The notes under the pieces were generated by a model. That model searched no databases. It worked only from the letters and a program-made list of their open reading frames with translations, and was not told the origin of the DNA. The translations under genes and the position numbers were made by a program. A stretch of DNA of 11,232 bases from Rhodocyclales bacterium (GTDB lineage: Bacteria > Pseudomonadota > Gammaproteobacteria > Burkholderiales > Rhodocyclaceae). The stretch covers positions 1-11,232 of the forward strand of contig JAIOPW010000172.1 of assembly GCA_021413665.1 (NCBI GenBank). Reading direction: 5' to 3'. Below, piece after piece: positions 1-6,239 of the stretch (its first letter is position 1; the number at the start of each line of letters is the position of its first letter).

Positions 1-227
1 TAGGATTCCAGCTCATGCAGGATGCTGTCTTCCTCGAAGATCTTTTCGACGCGCAGCATTTCCTGGATCTGGTAGCGGATCAGCAGCTCGTTCTCGAATA
101 TCAGCAGGATGTTCTCGCCGAGCTTGACGCGGCGCAGCTTCTTCTGCGCCATGACCTCGTCGCGCATGGAATGGCGTGCCTTCGCATAGGCTTCCAGGGT
201 CATCAGGGAGACGCGGGTGATGGTCAT
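1..227 (-). CDS. DUF3501 family protein, N-terminal part, cut by the window edge
   Basis: About 75 N-terminal residues are visible, starting MTITRVSLMTLEAYAKARHS and running through KKLRRVKLGENILLIFENEL to the window edge with no stop. The fragment resembles the DUF3501 family, whose members are usually near 190-200 residues and have no established biochemical function. It is soluble in appearance: no signal peptide and no membrane segment. The start at 227 overlaps the stop of the upstream Fe-S protein gene as ATGA, which suggests translational coupling. An in-frame ATG at 239 (adding MEQT) is an alternative with a similar weak GGAA ribosome site. From memory of proteobacterial genomes, DUF3501 genes often follow a rubrerythrin and this type of Fe-S protein, as here, so a role in the same peroxide or redox process is inferred. 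Family call fairly sure; function unknown. Confidence 0.72.
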   Translation of the reverse strand, partial: MTITRVSLMTLEAYAKARHSMRDEVMAQKKLRRVKLGENILLIFENELLIRYQIQEMLRVEKIFEEDSILHELES

Positions 228-1576
228 GGTTTGTTCCATATATATTCCAGTCCGTAGGCGATGCGCAGCAGGGTCAGCGGGTGCTGCTTCTCCTTGCGCC
301 CGGGAGCACCGGCTTCGTTCATGCCCTGCAGGATGTGGCGTCCGGCGATGGCGCAGTCGGAACTGACGTAGTCCGGTTCGTCCTTGGCCATGGCCTTGAA
401 CACTGGCTTGCCGATCTTCATCGACAGCGCGTAGTACTCCTCCTTGACGCCCCAGGTGCCGTCGTGGCCGGCGCAGCGCTCGACGGTATTCACCGTGGCG
501 CCGGTCATCTTGAGCATTTCTTCGGTCTTCTTGCCGACGTTCTGCACGCGCGAGTGGCAGGGAATGTGGTACGAGACCTTGCCCAGCGCCACCTTGAAGT
601 CGGTCTTCAGCAGGCCGTCCTTGTTGCGTAGCACGAAGTATTCAAAGGGATCGTACATCGCGGCCGAAACCGCCTTGCAGCGCGCATCCTCGGGGAACAG
701 CAGCGGGATCTCGCTCTTGAACATCAGGGTGCAGGACGGCACCGGCGTGACGATGGCGTAGCCGGCCTGTGCCAGGTCATGCATCAGCGGAATGTTGCGC
801 TCCTTGTACTTCGCGACGGTGTCGAGGTCGCCCAGTTCCAGCTTGGGCATGCCGCAGCAGGTTTCGCCCTGCACCACGACATAGGGAATCTCGGTGTGGT
901 CGAGCAGCTTGAGCAGGTCGTGGCCGAGGCCGGGTTCGTTGTAAATGACGTAGCAGGTGGAGAACACGGCGACCTTGCCCGGCGACTTGGCACCGTCACG
1001 TACCGGGTAGTTGTGGCTGCCAGTCGCATTGGCGCGAAAGTTGGCGCTGTCGAAATCCGGCAGTTCGCGAGCCGAATGCACCCCCAGCACTTTTTGCAGC
1101 ACGCTGCGTGCGGGGCCGTTCTTCGTGGCGGCATTCACGAAATGCACCACCACGGGAATCGAGGACAGGGTGCCGACCAGTTCGGTCGAGGTCAGCAGCT
1201 TGTCGCGGAACTTCATCTTGCCCGTCTTGTACTGGATCGCCTTGGCGCGCAGCATGGTGTGCGGGAAATCCAGGTTCCACTGGTGCGGCGGAACATAGGG
1301 ACACTTGGTCATGTAGCAGACGTCGCACAGGTAGCACTGGTCGACGACCTTCCAGAATTTCTCCTTGGGTACGCCGGCGGTCTCGGCGTCACCCGCCTCG
1401 TCGATGTAATCGAAGAGCAGCGGAAAGGCATTGCACAGCGAGACGCAGCGGCGGCAGCCGTGGCAGATGTCGAAGATGCGCTCGAGCTCCTTCTCGCAGG
1501 CGGCCTGGTCGTAGAACTCGGGGTTCTTCCAGTCGATTGCGTGACGGGTCGGGGCGTCGAGATTGCCTTCGCGCAT
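224..1576 (-). CDS. Two-cluster Fe-S protein with CCG domains (GlpC/HdrD-like)
   Basis: A 450-residue cytoplasmic redox protein of the GlpC/heterodisulfide-reductase-D superfamily. Two ferredoxin-like cysteine sets are near the N terminus: C38, C41, C44, C48 followed by P52, and C81, C84, C87, C92 followed by P93. These are expected to hold two [4Fe-4S] clusters. Two CCG-type halves follow: C208, C240-C241-G, C282, and then C340, C368-A-G-H, C408. The second half has CAG instead of CCG, so the two halves probably do not bind identical sites. No flavin domain or membrane segment is visible, so it needs partners. The start at 1576 has a GGAGGA ribosome site about 8 bases upstream. It sits between a rubrerythrin gene (105 bp upstream) and DUF3501 (ATGA overlap). 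Inferred job: pass electrons to, or act with, the rubredoxin-less rubrerythrin. The substrate, if any, cannot be read from sequence. Confidence 0.88.
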   Translation of the reverse strand: MREGNLDAPTRHAIDWKNPEFYDQAACEKELERIFDICHGCRRCVSLCNAFPLLFDYIDEAGDAETAGVPKEKFWKVVDQCYLCDVCYMTKCPYVPPHQWNLDFPHTMLRAKAIQYKTGKMKFRDKLLTSTELVGTLSSIPVVVHFVNAATKNGPARSVLQKVLGVHSARELPDFDSANFRANATGSHNYPVRDGAKSPGKVAVFSTCYVIYNEPGLGHDLLKLLDHTEIPYVVVQGETCCGMPKLELGDLDTVAKYKERNIPLMHDLAQAGYAIVTPVPSCTLMFKSEIPLLFPEDARCKAVSAAMYDPFEYFVLRNKDGLLKTDFKVALGKVSYHIPCHSRVQNVGKKTEEMLKMTGATVNTVERCAGHDGTWGVKEEYYALSMKIGKPVFKAMAKDEPDYVSSDCAIAGRHILQGMNEAGAPGRKEKQHPLTLLRIAYGLEYIWNKP

Positions 1577-1603
1577 GCGTGCGTCCTCCGGGCGGCGGTG
1601 TGA

Positions 1604-1622
1604 GGGTGTTGGGGTGGGGGGG
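1604..1622 (+). other. G-quadruplex-type G-run motif in the rubrerythrin/Fe-S gene gap
   Basis: The plus strand carries GGG, GGGG and then a run of seven G within 19 bases, separated by TGTT and T. This satisfies the usual pattern of four runs of at least three G with short loops. It lies in the non-coding gap and on the template strand of the minus-strand genes, so the RNA here is C-rich. Formation in the cell is not shown; it may be only a local skew. Confidence 0.4.
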
Positions 1623-1638
1623 TGAGAAGTCGGCGCTG

Positions 1639-1673
1639 ACGGTACGGCGGCGGCAGGGCCGCGCGCCGTCCGT
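1639..1673 (-). promoter_or_regulatory. Long GC-rich hairpin between the rubrerythrin and Fe-S genes
   Basis: An inverted repeat pairs 1644-1654 with 1658-1669 around a 3-base loop, with one extra base on one arm. It extends through ACGG (1639-1642) paired with CCGT (1670-1673), giving about 15 pairs. In the minus-strand RNA it starts about 9 bases after the rubrerythrin stop. No U-tract follows on that strand, so it is not a canonical intrinsic terminator. It more likely protects the 3' end of the rubrerythrin message or partly attenuates read-through to the Fe-S gene. The structure is seen; the role is inferred. Confidence 0.5.
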
Positions 1674-1681
1674 GATTTCGA

Positions 1682-2101
1682 TCAGCCGTTGAGGCTGTCC
1701 AGCGTCCTCTGGAACTTGTTGGCGTGCGAGCGCTCGGCCTTGGCCAGGGTCTCGAACCAGTCGGCGATTTCGTCGAAGCCTTCGTCGCGCGCGGTCTTGG
1801 CCATGCCCGGGTACATGTCGGTGTACTCGTGGGTTTCGCCGGCGATGGAAGCCTTCAGGTTGTCGGACGTGGCGCCGATCGGCAGGCCGGTGGCCGGATC
1901 ACCGGAAGCTTCGAGGTATTCCAGATGGCCGTGGGCATGGCCGGTCTCGCCTTCGGCGGTGGAGCGGAACACGGCCGAGACGTCGTTGTAGCCTTCGATG
2001 TCGGCCTTGTTCGCGAAATACAGGTAGCGACGGTTGGCCTGCGACTCGCCGGCAAATGCGGCCTTCAGGTTGCCTTCGGTTTTGGATCCCTTGAGTTGCA
2101 T
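1682..2101 (-). CDS. rbr: Rubrerythrin, short form without rubredoxin domain
   Basis: A 139-residue ferritin-like four-helix protein. The expected di-iron ligands are all visible: E19 in GESQANRRY, E52 and H55 in EGETGH, E89 and E92 in GETHEY, and E123 and H126 in AERSH. Full rubrerythrins are about 190 residues and end in a rubredoxin domain with two CxxC pairs. This protein stops after the diiron domain and has no cysteine at all, so it resembles sulerythrin/erythrin-type proteins. The family reduces H2O2 to water in the cytoplasm, and the missing rubredoxin means electrons must come from another protein. The multi-cluster Fe-S protein directly downstream is the obvious candidate (inference). 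The start at 2101 is well supported by a GAGGAG ribosome site at 2110-2115. OxyR is encoded immediately upstream on the same strand, and an OxyR-like dyad precedes the promoter candidate. Confidence 0.93.
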   Translation of the reverse strand: MQLKGSKTEGNLKAAFAGESQANRRYLYFANKADIEGYNDVSAVFRSTAEGETGHAHGHLEYLEASGDPATGLPIGATSDNLKASIAGETHEYTDMYPGMAKTARDEGFDEIADWFETLAKAERSHANKFQRTLDSLNG

Positions 2102-2186
2102 GGTGGTAACTCCTCTGCGTTGGATTGGGGGTGGCCGTCGCGCGGCCGGAAGTCACGGAGCTTTTGGCGCCCGCGAACCTGAAGAG

Positions 2187-2216
2187 ACTCTAGTCCTTCG
2201 GTCGGGCAAGTGCTAA
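2187..2216 (-). promoter_or_regulatory. Candidate sigma-70 promoter for the rubrerythrin operon
   Basis: Read on the minus strand, TTAGCA (2216-2211) and TAGAGT (2192-2187) each match 4 of 6 consensus bases and are 18 bases apart. This predicts a start near 2180 and a leader of about 80 nt before the rubrerythrin ATG. Both boxes are imperfect, as is usual for an activator-dependent promoter, and the OxyR-like dyad lies just upstream. Not proven. Confidence 0.45.
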
Positions 2217-2252
2217 TTGTATTTTTCGACTGAGTCGATAGCCGTCGGCTAT
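2216..2252 (-). promoter_or_regulatory. Candidate OxyR binding site upstream of rubrerythrin
   Basis: Positions 2238-2252 contain ATAG-N7-CTAT, the outer tetranucleotides of one OxyR recognition dyad (consensus ATAGntnnnanCTAT). It lies at the core of a perfect 21-base palindrome (2235-2255). The second dyad expected 7 bases further toward the gene (2216-2230) is degenerate: GTCG-N7-CAAT, 5 of 8 outer bases. The composite site would abut the -35 box, the position at which OxyR normally contacts RNA polymerase. The inner consensus T and A are absent. The palindrome could instead be a 3' hairpin of oxyR, but no U-tract follows it on that strand. Confidence 0.5.
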
Positions 2253-2256
2253 CGAG

Positions 2257-3168
2257 CTATTTCGCCAGTCTGGTGCCCGGCAGGTGGCAGCCGAGCACGG
2301 CCTGGCGCATCACGTCGATGGCCTTGTGGCGCGGGAAACTGGAGCGCCAGACCAGCCCGATGCGGCGCGTCGGGCTCGGTTCGGTGAAGCGCTTGACGCG
2401 CAGCAGCGGATCGTCGACGGGTATGCCGTCGACGCTGCTGGCCGGCATGACGGTGACGCCGACGCCGGACGACACCATGTGGCGGATGGTTTCCAGCGAA
2501 CTGCCTTCCAGTACCTGCGGCGACTCGCCCTGGCTGGCGCGGGTACACAGGTCGAGCACCTGGTCGCGGAAGCAGTTGCCGGCGCCGAGCATCAGCAGCG
2601 GCTCGTCGAGCAGTTGCTCCGGCCGCAAGGACTTGAGCCTGGCCCAGGGATGGGCCGCCGGCACCAGGGTGCGGAAGGCCTCGTCATAGACCGGCTGGGC
2701 GACGAGACCGGGTTCGTCGATCGGCAGCGCCAGCACCAGCACATCCAGCTCGCAGGCCTTGAGCCTTTCCAGCAGGTTCTCGGTATAGCCCTCGGCGATG
2801 TACAGGGGCATTTGCGGCGCCAGCGCCTTGACCCGCGGCACCAGCGCCGGCAGCAGCCAGGGGCCGATGGTGTAGATCACCCCGAGGCGCAGCGGGCCGG
2901 CCAGCGGGTCCTTGCCCGCAGCGGCGATCTCGGTCACGCGCGCAGCTTCCGCCAGCGCTCGCTCGGCCTGCGCCACCACCTGCACGCCGATCGGTGTGCT
3001 GCGAACATCGCCCGCGCTGCGCTCGAACAGTGCGACGCCGAGCTCGTCTTCGAGCTTTTTCACGGCAATCGACAGCGTTGGTTGCGAGACGTTGCACTTG
3101 TCAGCCGCGCGCCCGAAGTGGCGCTCGCGGGCGAGGGCGACGATGTAGCGGAGTTCGGTCAGGGTCAT
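2257..3168 (-). CDS. oxyR: OxyR hydrogen-peroxide-sensing LysR-type regulator
   Basis: A 303-residue LysR-family regulator (E. coli OxyR has 305). The N-terminal winged HTH is clear: MTLTELRYIVALARERHFGR followed by SQPTLSIAVKKLEDELG (residues 28-44). The substrate-binding-fold domain follows from about residue 90. The redox pair is present at exactly C199 (GNCFRDQ) and C208 (LDLC), so this should be a true peroxide sensor forming an intramolecular disulfide. An open frame runs up to 3243, but the extra 25 residues do not resemble OxyR. The ATG at 3168 gives the canonical N terminus, although its ribosome site is weak. Next downstream on the same strand is rubrerythrin, after 155 bp that hold a candidate OxyR site. 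A divergent PAS/GGDEF gene lies upstream. High confidence from the cysteine context and length. Confidence 0.95.
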   Translation of the reverse strand: MTLTELRYIVALARERHFGRAADKCNVSQPTLSIAVKKLEDELGVALFERSAGDVRSTPIGVQVVAQAERALAEAARVTEIAAAGKDPLAGPLRLGVIYTIGPWLLPALVPRVKALAPQMPLYIAEGYTENLLERLKACELDVLVLALPIDEPGLVAQPVYDEAFRTLVPAAHPWARLKSLRPEQLLDEPLLMLGAGNCFRDQVLDLCTRASQGESPQVLEGSSLETIRHMVSSGVGVTVMPASSVDGIPVDDPLLRVKRFTEPSPTRRIGLVWRSSFPRHKAIDVMRQAVLGCHLPGTRLAK

Positions 3169-3511
3169 GGCATATGGATGGAATCGGAAACCGGCCTGCG
3201 GCAATGGCCGTCCTGGCCAAGGTATCTCCAGATTCACCGGCAACTAGCGCAAGATTATCACGGCGCCGCGGTCGGAGCCGGGGTTCCGGCAAGCTCGGCG
3301 GGCGGCGGGGGCGCCATCCGGGCTGCTCGTCCGACGACGTGCTAGACTTGTCACATGTAAATGGAATGCCGTTGCATGGCATTGCGAAGATGCGTGACGT
3401 TTGCTGCGCGCCGGATCGCGGGGTGGATGCGGCGAGTGGGGCGGTCGGCAGCGGCTGGTCTTGAGGTTCTGAGGCACGAATCGGCACCAAACCGAGGGGG
3501 AGCAGGAATCA
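3169..3511. promoter_or_regulatory. Divergent intergenic region between oxyR and the PAS/GGDEF gene
   Basis: This 343-bp gap has no convincing gene. On the minus strand GATAAT (3259-3254) is a good -10 candidate for oxyR, about 85 bases before its ATG, but no good -35 lies 16-18 bases upstream. On the plus strand TTGTCA (3348-3353) matches 5 of 6 bases of a -35, but the matching -10 is poor. An inverted repeat AATGCC/GGCATT (3365-3370 and 3378-3383, 7-base loop) could be a regulator site. No ATAG-N7-CTAT dyad was noticed here, so OxyR autoregulation is not evident by eye. Confidence 0.4.
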
Positions 3512-4894
3512 GTGAAAGACGCTGGCGCAGGGACGGGAATCGGCGGGTTGGATCGATCCGCCGAACGCGAATGCAGATATCGCCGCATCCACGAGAGCAT
3601 GAGGGATGCGTTCGTCCTGGTCGATATGCAGGGTCGCCTGCTCGAGTGGAACACGTCCTATCTGGAAATGCTGGGGTACGCCGCCGCCGAACTGAAAAAC
3701 TTGACCTACATGGACCTGACGCCGCGGAAATGGCATGCGGTCGAGGCGCGGATCATTGAGCAGCAGCTCATTCCTCATGGCGAGTCGCGGCTGTACGAAA
3801 AGGAATACATCCGCAAGGACGGAACGGTTTTCCCCGTCGAACTCAAAACCCACCTGCTGCGCGATGGCAATGGTCAGCCGGAGGCGATGTGGGCGATCGT
3901 GAGAGACATCAGCGAGCGCAAGCGGGCGGAAGCGGCGCTGTGCGAGCAGGAGGAGTTTTTCCGCTTGATCGCCGAGAACAGCGGCGATTTCATTGCGGTT
4001 CTTGACCTGGAGGGAAGGCGACTCTACAACAGCCCCTCCTACAAGCAGTTCTTTGGCGACACGCGCTATCTGTTGGGCACGGATTCATTCAATGAAGTTC
4101 ATCCCGACGACCAGGAACGGGTCAGGCGGGTATTCTTCGAAACCGTGAGGTCCGGCATCGGCCACCGGATCGAGTTCCGCTTTGTGTTGCCGGACGGCGG
4201 TGTGCGGCAGATGGAATCGCGCGGCGGCGTGATCCGGGATGGCGAAGGCAGGGTCGCCCGGGTCGTCGTTGTCTCGAACGACATCACCGAGCGCAAGAAG
4301 GCCGAGGAACAGATTCATAGCCTGGCCTTCTACGATACCCTGACGCGACTGCCCAACCGGCGCATGCTGAGCGACCGGCTCCGGCAGGCAATGGCCGCCA
4401 CCAAGCGCAGCGGCTGCCATGGCGCGCTGATGTTCCTCGATCTCGACAACTTCAAGCCGATCAACGACGCCCACGGGCACGCCGTGGGGGACCTGCTGTT
4501 GAGCGAAGCCGCGCGGCGCATTGCGAGCTGTGTGCGCGGAGTCGACACCGTGGCCCGGTTTGGCGGGGATGAATTCGTGGTCCTGCTGAACGAATTGGAC
4601 GTGGACAAGGCCAAGTCCGCCGCCCAGGCCGGCATGGTCGCGGAAAAGATCCGCGCCCGGCTGGCAGAACCTTATGTGCTGCATGTTCGCCATGAAGGCG
4701 CAGCGGATACGGATGTCGAGCATCAGTGCACGTCGAGCATCGGACTCGTTCTCTTCCTCGATCACGACCATACCGAGGAGGATCTTCTGCGATGGGCCGA
4801 CATCGCGATGTATCAAGCCAAGGATGCGGGGCGAAACCGGATTCGCGTCATTGACTCCAAACAGCGCGCGACCGACACCGACGGTGGCGGCTAG
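3512..4894 (+). CDS. PAS-PAS-GGDEF diguanylate cyclase
   Basis: A 460-residue cytoplasmic signalling protein, the only plus-strand gene. Two PAS/PAC sensor modules lie at about residues 22-135 and 146-262. Each ends in the usual RDISERKRAE / NDITERKKAE linker. The GGDEF domain covers about 268-448, with DTLTRLPNRR (275-284), DLDNFKPIND (310-319) and the catalytic GGDEF at 351-355. RxxD (R342-D345) lies five residues before it, the inhibitory c-di-GMP site. The protein should therefore make c-di-GMP from two GTP and be product-inhibited. No membrane segment or EAL domain is present. The start is a GTG at 3512 with GGAG/AGGA just upstream. PAS ligands cannot be inferred. It is divergent from oxyR and convergent with the FecR-like gene, so it is probably monocistronic. 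Confidence 0.93.
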   Translation: MKDAGAGTGIGGLDRSAERECRYRRIHESMRDAFVLVDMQGRLLEWNTSYLEMLGYAAAELKNLTYMDLTPRKWHAVEARIIEQQLIPHGESRLYEKEYIRKDGTVFPVELKTHLLRDGNGQPEAMWAIVRDISERKRAEAALCEQEEFFRLIAENSGDFIAVLDLEGRRLYNSPSYKQFFGDTRYLLGTDSFNEVHPDDQERVRRVFFETVRSGIGHRIEFRFVLPDGGVRQMESRGGVIRDGEGRVARVVVVSNDITERKKAEEQIHSLAFYDTLTRLPNRRMLSDRLRQAMAATKRSGCHGALMFLDLDNFKPINDAHGHAVGDLLLSEAARRIASCVRGVDTVARFGGDEFVVLLNELDVDKAKSAAQAGMVAEKIRARLAEPYVLHVRHEGAADTDVEHQCTSSIGLVLFLDHDHTEEDLLRWADIAMYQAKDAGRNRIRVIDSKQRATDTDGGG

Positions 4895-4906
4895 CCCGCA
4901 CGGCTA
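4892..4906. other. Inverted repeat spanning two convergent stop codons
   Basis: TAGCC (4892-4896) and GGCTA (4902-4906) flank five bases. The left arm starts with the TAG stop of the diguanylate cyclase gene and the right arm holds the TAG stop of the FecR-like gene on the other strand. The stem is only 5 bp with no clear T-tract either side, so it is at most a weak bidirectional terminator. No other terminator is visible in the 9-bp gap. Confidence 0.25.
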
Positions 4907-6139
4907 TTTCTGGGTTGTCTCCGCCTTGACCGCCAACCATTTTCCGGCGCGCAATTCGAGCACGTATTTCTCGACCGATTCGAAGCGATAGGGCTTGCCG
5001 GACTGGCGGCCCTGCTCGATCACCACGGACTTGACGGTGATCCGCTGGCAGGTGCCCGCGGCGGGATCAACCGGTGCGGCTTCGGTGGTGACGCGGCGCT
5101 GCTTGTAGTGGGTGAGGCCCTTCATGGCCGCCACCGTGCTCTGCGCCAGCTCGTCGCGTCCGATATCGACGCTGGTCATGCCGCCATCCTTGTCCTTGAC
5201 GTTGGCGCGCACGGTCGCATCGGCGGCGAATTTGGCGACGATTGCGGTGGCGTCGCGGCGTACGATCGCGCCGTCGAGCTGCTTGAGCCAGGCCTTCGCA
5301 ATCGCGTTGGGCACGCAGGCCGCAACCGACGCCTTGCGTTTCTGTTCCAGCTGCCGCTGGCTGTCCTCGTCGGCGGTCTGCGACAGGCGGTCGAGCTCGA
5401 CATCGAACTCGCCGGGGACATAGAAATTCGGCACCTTGTCCAGCAGCACGGGCAACAGGATGGTGATCAGCGCCCGCTCCTTGAAGCCCTTGCCGGCGGC
5501 GCGGACGAAACCGACGCGGCCGGCATCGATGTCGAGCTTGTTCTCGCCCACCTCCATGGTCGTGCCGCCGCGATTGACCTTGTCGTAGGTGCCTTCCCGG
5601 TTCGATGTCGACGCGGCCAGTTCCGCCGAGAGTACATAGGGTTCGTGGTCGGTGCCGCGTATGCCGATGGTCGCGGTGGGGGTCACCACCTTGTGTCCGC
5701 CGCGGGCAGTACGTCCGAGCCAGCCGCTGACGACGCGCAGCGAGCCGGTGAACAGGCGCACGGTGAAGTTGTCGGTGGGCTTGTCCTCGGCGGCGAAGCG
5801 CTCGGCGACGAAATCGGTGTCGGGGCGGATGGCGAGGAAGCCCGCGTCCTCGGTCTTGAGCACGGCTTCGGCCAGCGCGGGCGCACGCACGCGTTCGCCG
5901 ACATAGATCGTGTCGCCCTCACGCAACGTCCGTTGCGCGCCGTTGCTGCCGCCGGAGGCGACGACCTCGCCGCGTACGCGCAGAACTGTCGCAAAGCGCT
6001 TGCCCGGATCGGGGTTGGCGGCCGCAGTCTCGGCCGCCGCCGCCGACTGGATCGGCAACGAGCCGCCCACGAGGATGCAGAAAATCCCGATGCCGAACTT
6101 GATGGCACCCAGCCTTGCGCGACTCAACGACAGATTCAT
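4904..6139 (-). CDS. Secreted FecR-domain protein with C-terminal NTF2-like region
   Basis: A 411-residue protein with an N-terminal signal peptide: basic n-region, hydrophobic stretch at about residues 11-30, likely cut after the alanine run at 33-36. Residues about 50-175 fit a FecR/LysM-like periplasmic domain, with REGDTIYVGERVRAP, the RLFTGSLRVVSG strand and the VVTPTATIGIRGTDHE motif. Residues about 276-408 look like an NTF2/SnoaL-like alpha-beta domain (WLKQLDGAIVRRDATAIVAKF ... YVLELRAGKWLAVKAE); this second call is weaker. A charged, coiled-coil-like stretch at 250-270 joins them. True FecR anti-sigma proteins have a cytoplasmic N terminus and sit beside fecI and a TonB receptor; none is here. 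It is therefore more likely an exported envelope or binding protein. The start at 6139 has AGGGG upstream; the ATG at 6190 would bury the signal peptide. Confidence 0.8.
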   Translation of the reverse strand: MNLSLSRARLGAIKFGIGIFCILVGGSLPIQSAAAAETAAANPDPGKRFATVLRVRGEVVASGGSNGAQRTLREGDTIYVGERVRAPALAEAVLKTEDAGFLAIRPDTDFVAERFAAEDKPTDNFTVRLFTGSLRVVSGWLGRTARGGHKVVTPTATIGIRGTDHEPYVLSAELAASTSNREGTYDKVNRGGTTMEVGENKLDIDAGRVGFVRAAGKGFKERALITILLPVLLDKVPNFYVPGEFDVELDRLSQTADEDSQRQLEQKRKASVAACVPNAIAKAWLKQLDGAIVRRDATAIVAKFAADATVRANVKDKDGGMTSVDIGRDELAQSTVAAMKGLTHYKQRRVTTEAAPVDPAAGTCQRITVKSVVIEQGRQSGKPYRFESVEKYVLELRAGKWLAVKAETTQK

Positions 6140-6239
6140 GCTGCGCCCCTGCTCTTTCTTGAAAAATGGAGAATCATGGTGTGGCGCCATTGAAGCACAC
6201 TCACCGGCAATCAGCTAGTGCGGGCCGCGACCAACAGGG

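Noticed and set aside
779..1603. Plus-strand open frame of 274 codons
   Set aside because: It is antisense to the Fe-S protein gene, whose cysteine motifs and ribosome site are clear. The antisense product is Ala/Val/His/Gly-rich with no recognisable motif, typical of GC-rich shadow frames.
2221..2255. Intrinsic terminator of oxyR
   Set aside because: The palindrome is strong, but the downstream minus-strand sequence is A-rich, not T-rich. An OxyR-type site explains the ATAG-N7-CTAT core better, though a 3' hairpin remains possible.
3169..3243. N-terminal extension of OxyR by 25 residues
   Set aside because: OxyR proteins begin with the MTLTELRYIVAL-type sequence; the extension is Pro/Arg-rich without resemblance.
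2284..3345. Plus-strand open frame of 353 codons
   Set aside because: Lies over oxyR, which is certain from its HTH and C199/C208. The composition is that of a shadow frame.
3361..3400. Sigma-54 promoter before the diguanylate cyclase gene
   Set aside because: TGGCA is present, but the GC element is 12 rather than 10 bases from GG.
5108..6193. Plus-strand open frame of 361 codons
   Set aside because: Antisense to the FecR-domain gene, with low-complexity composition and no domain.
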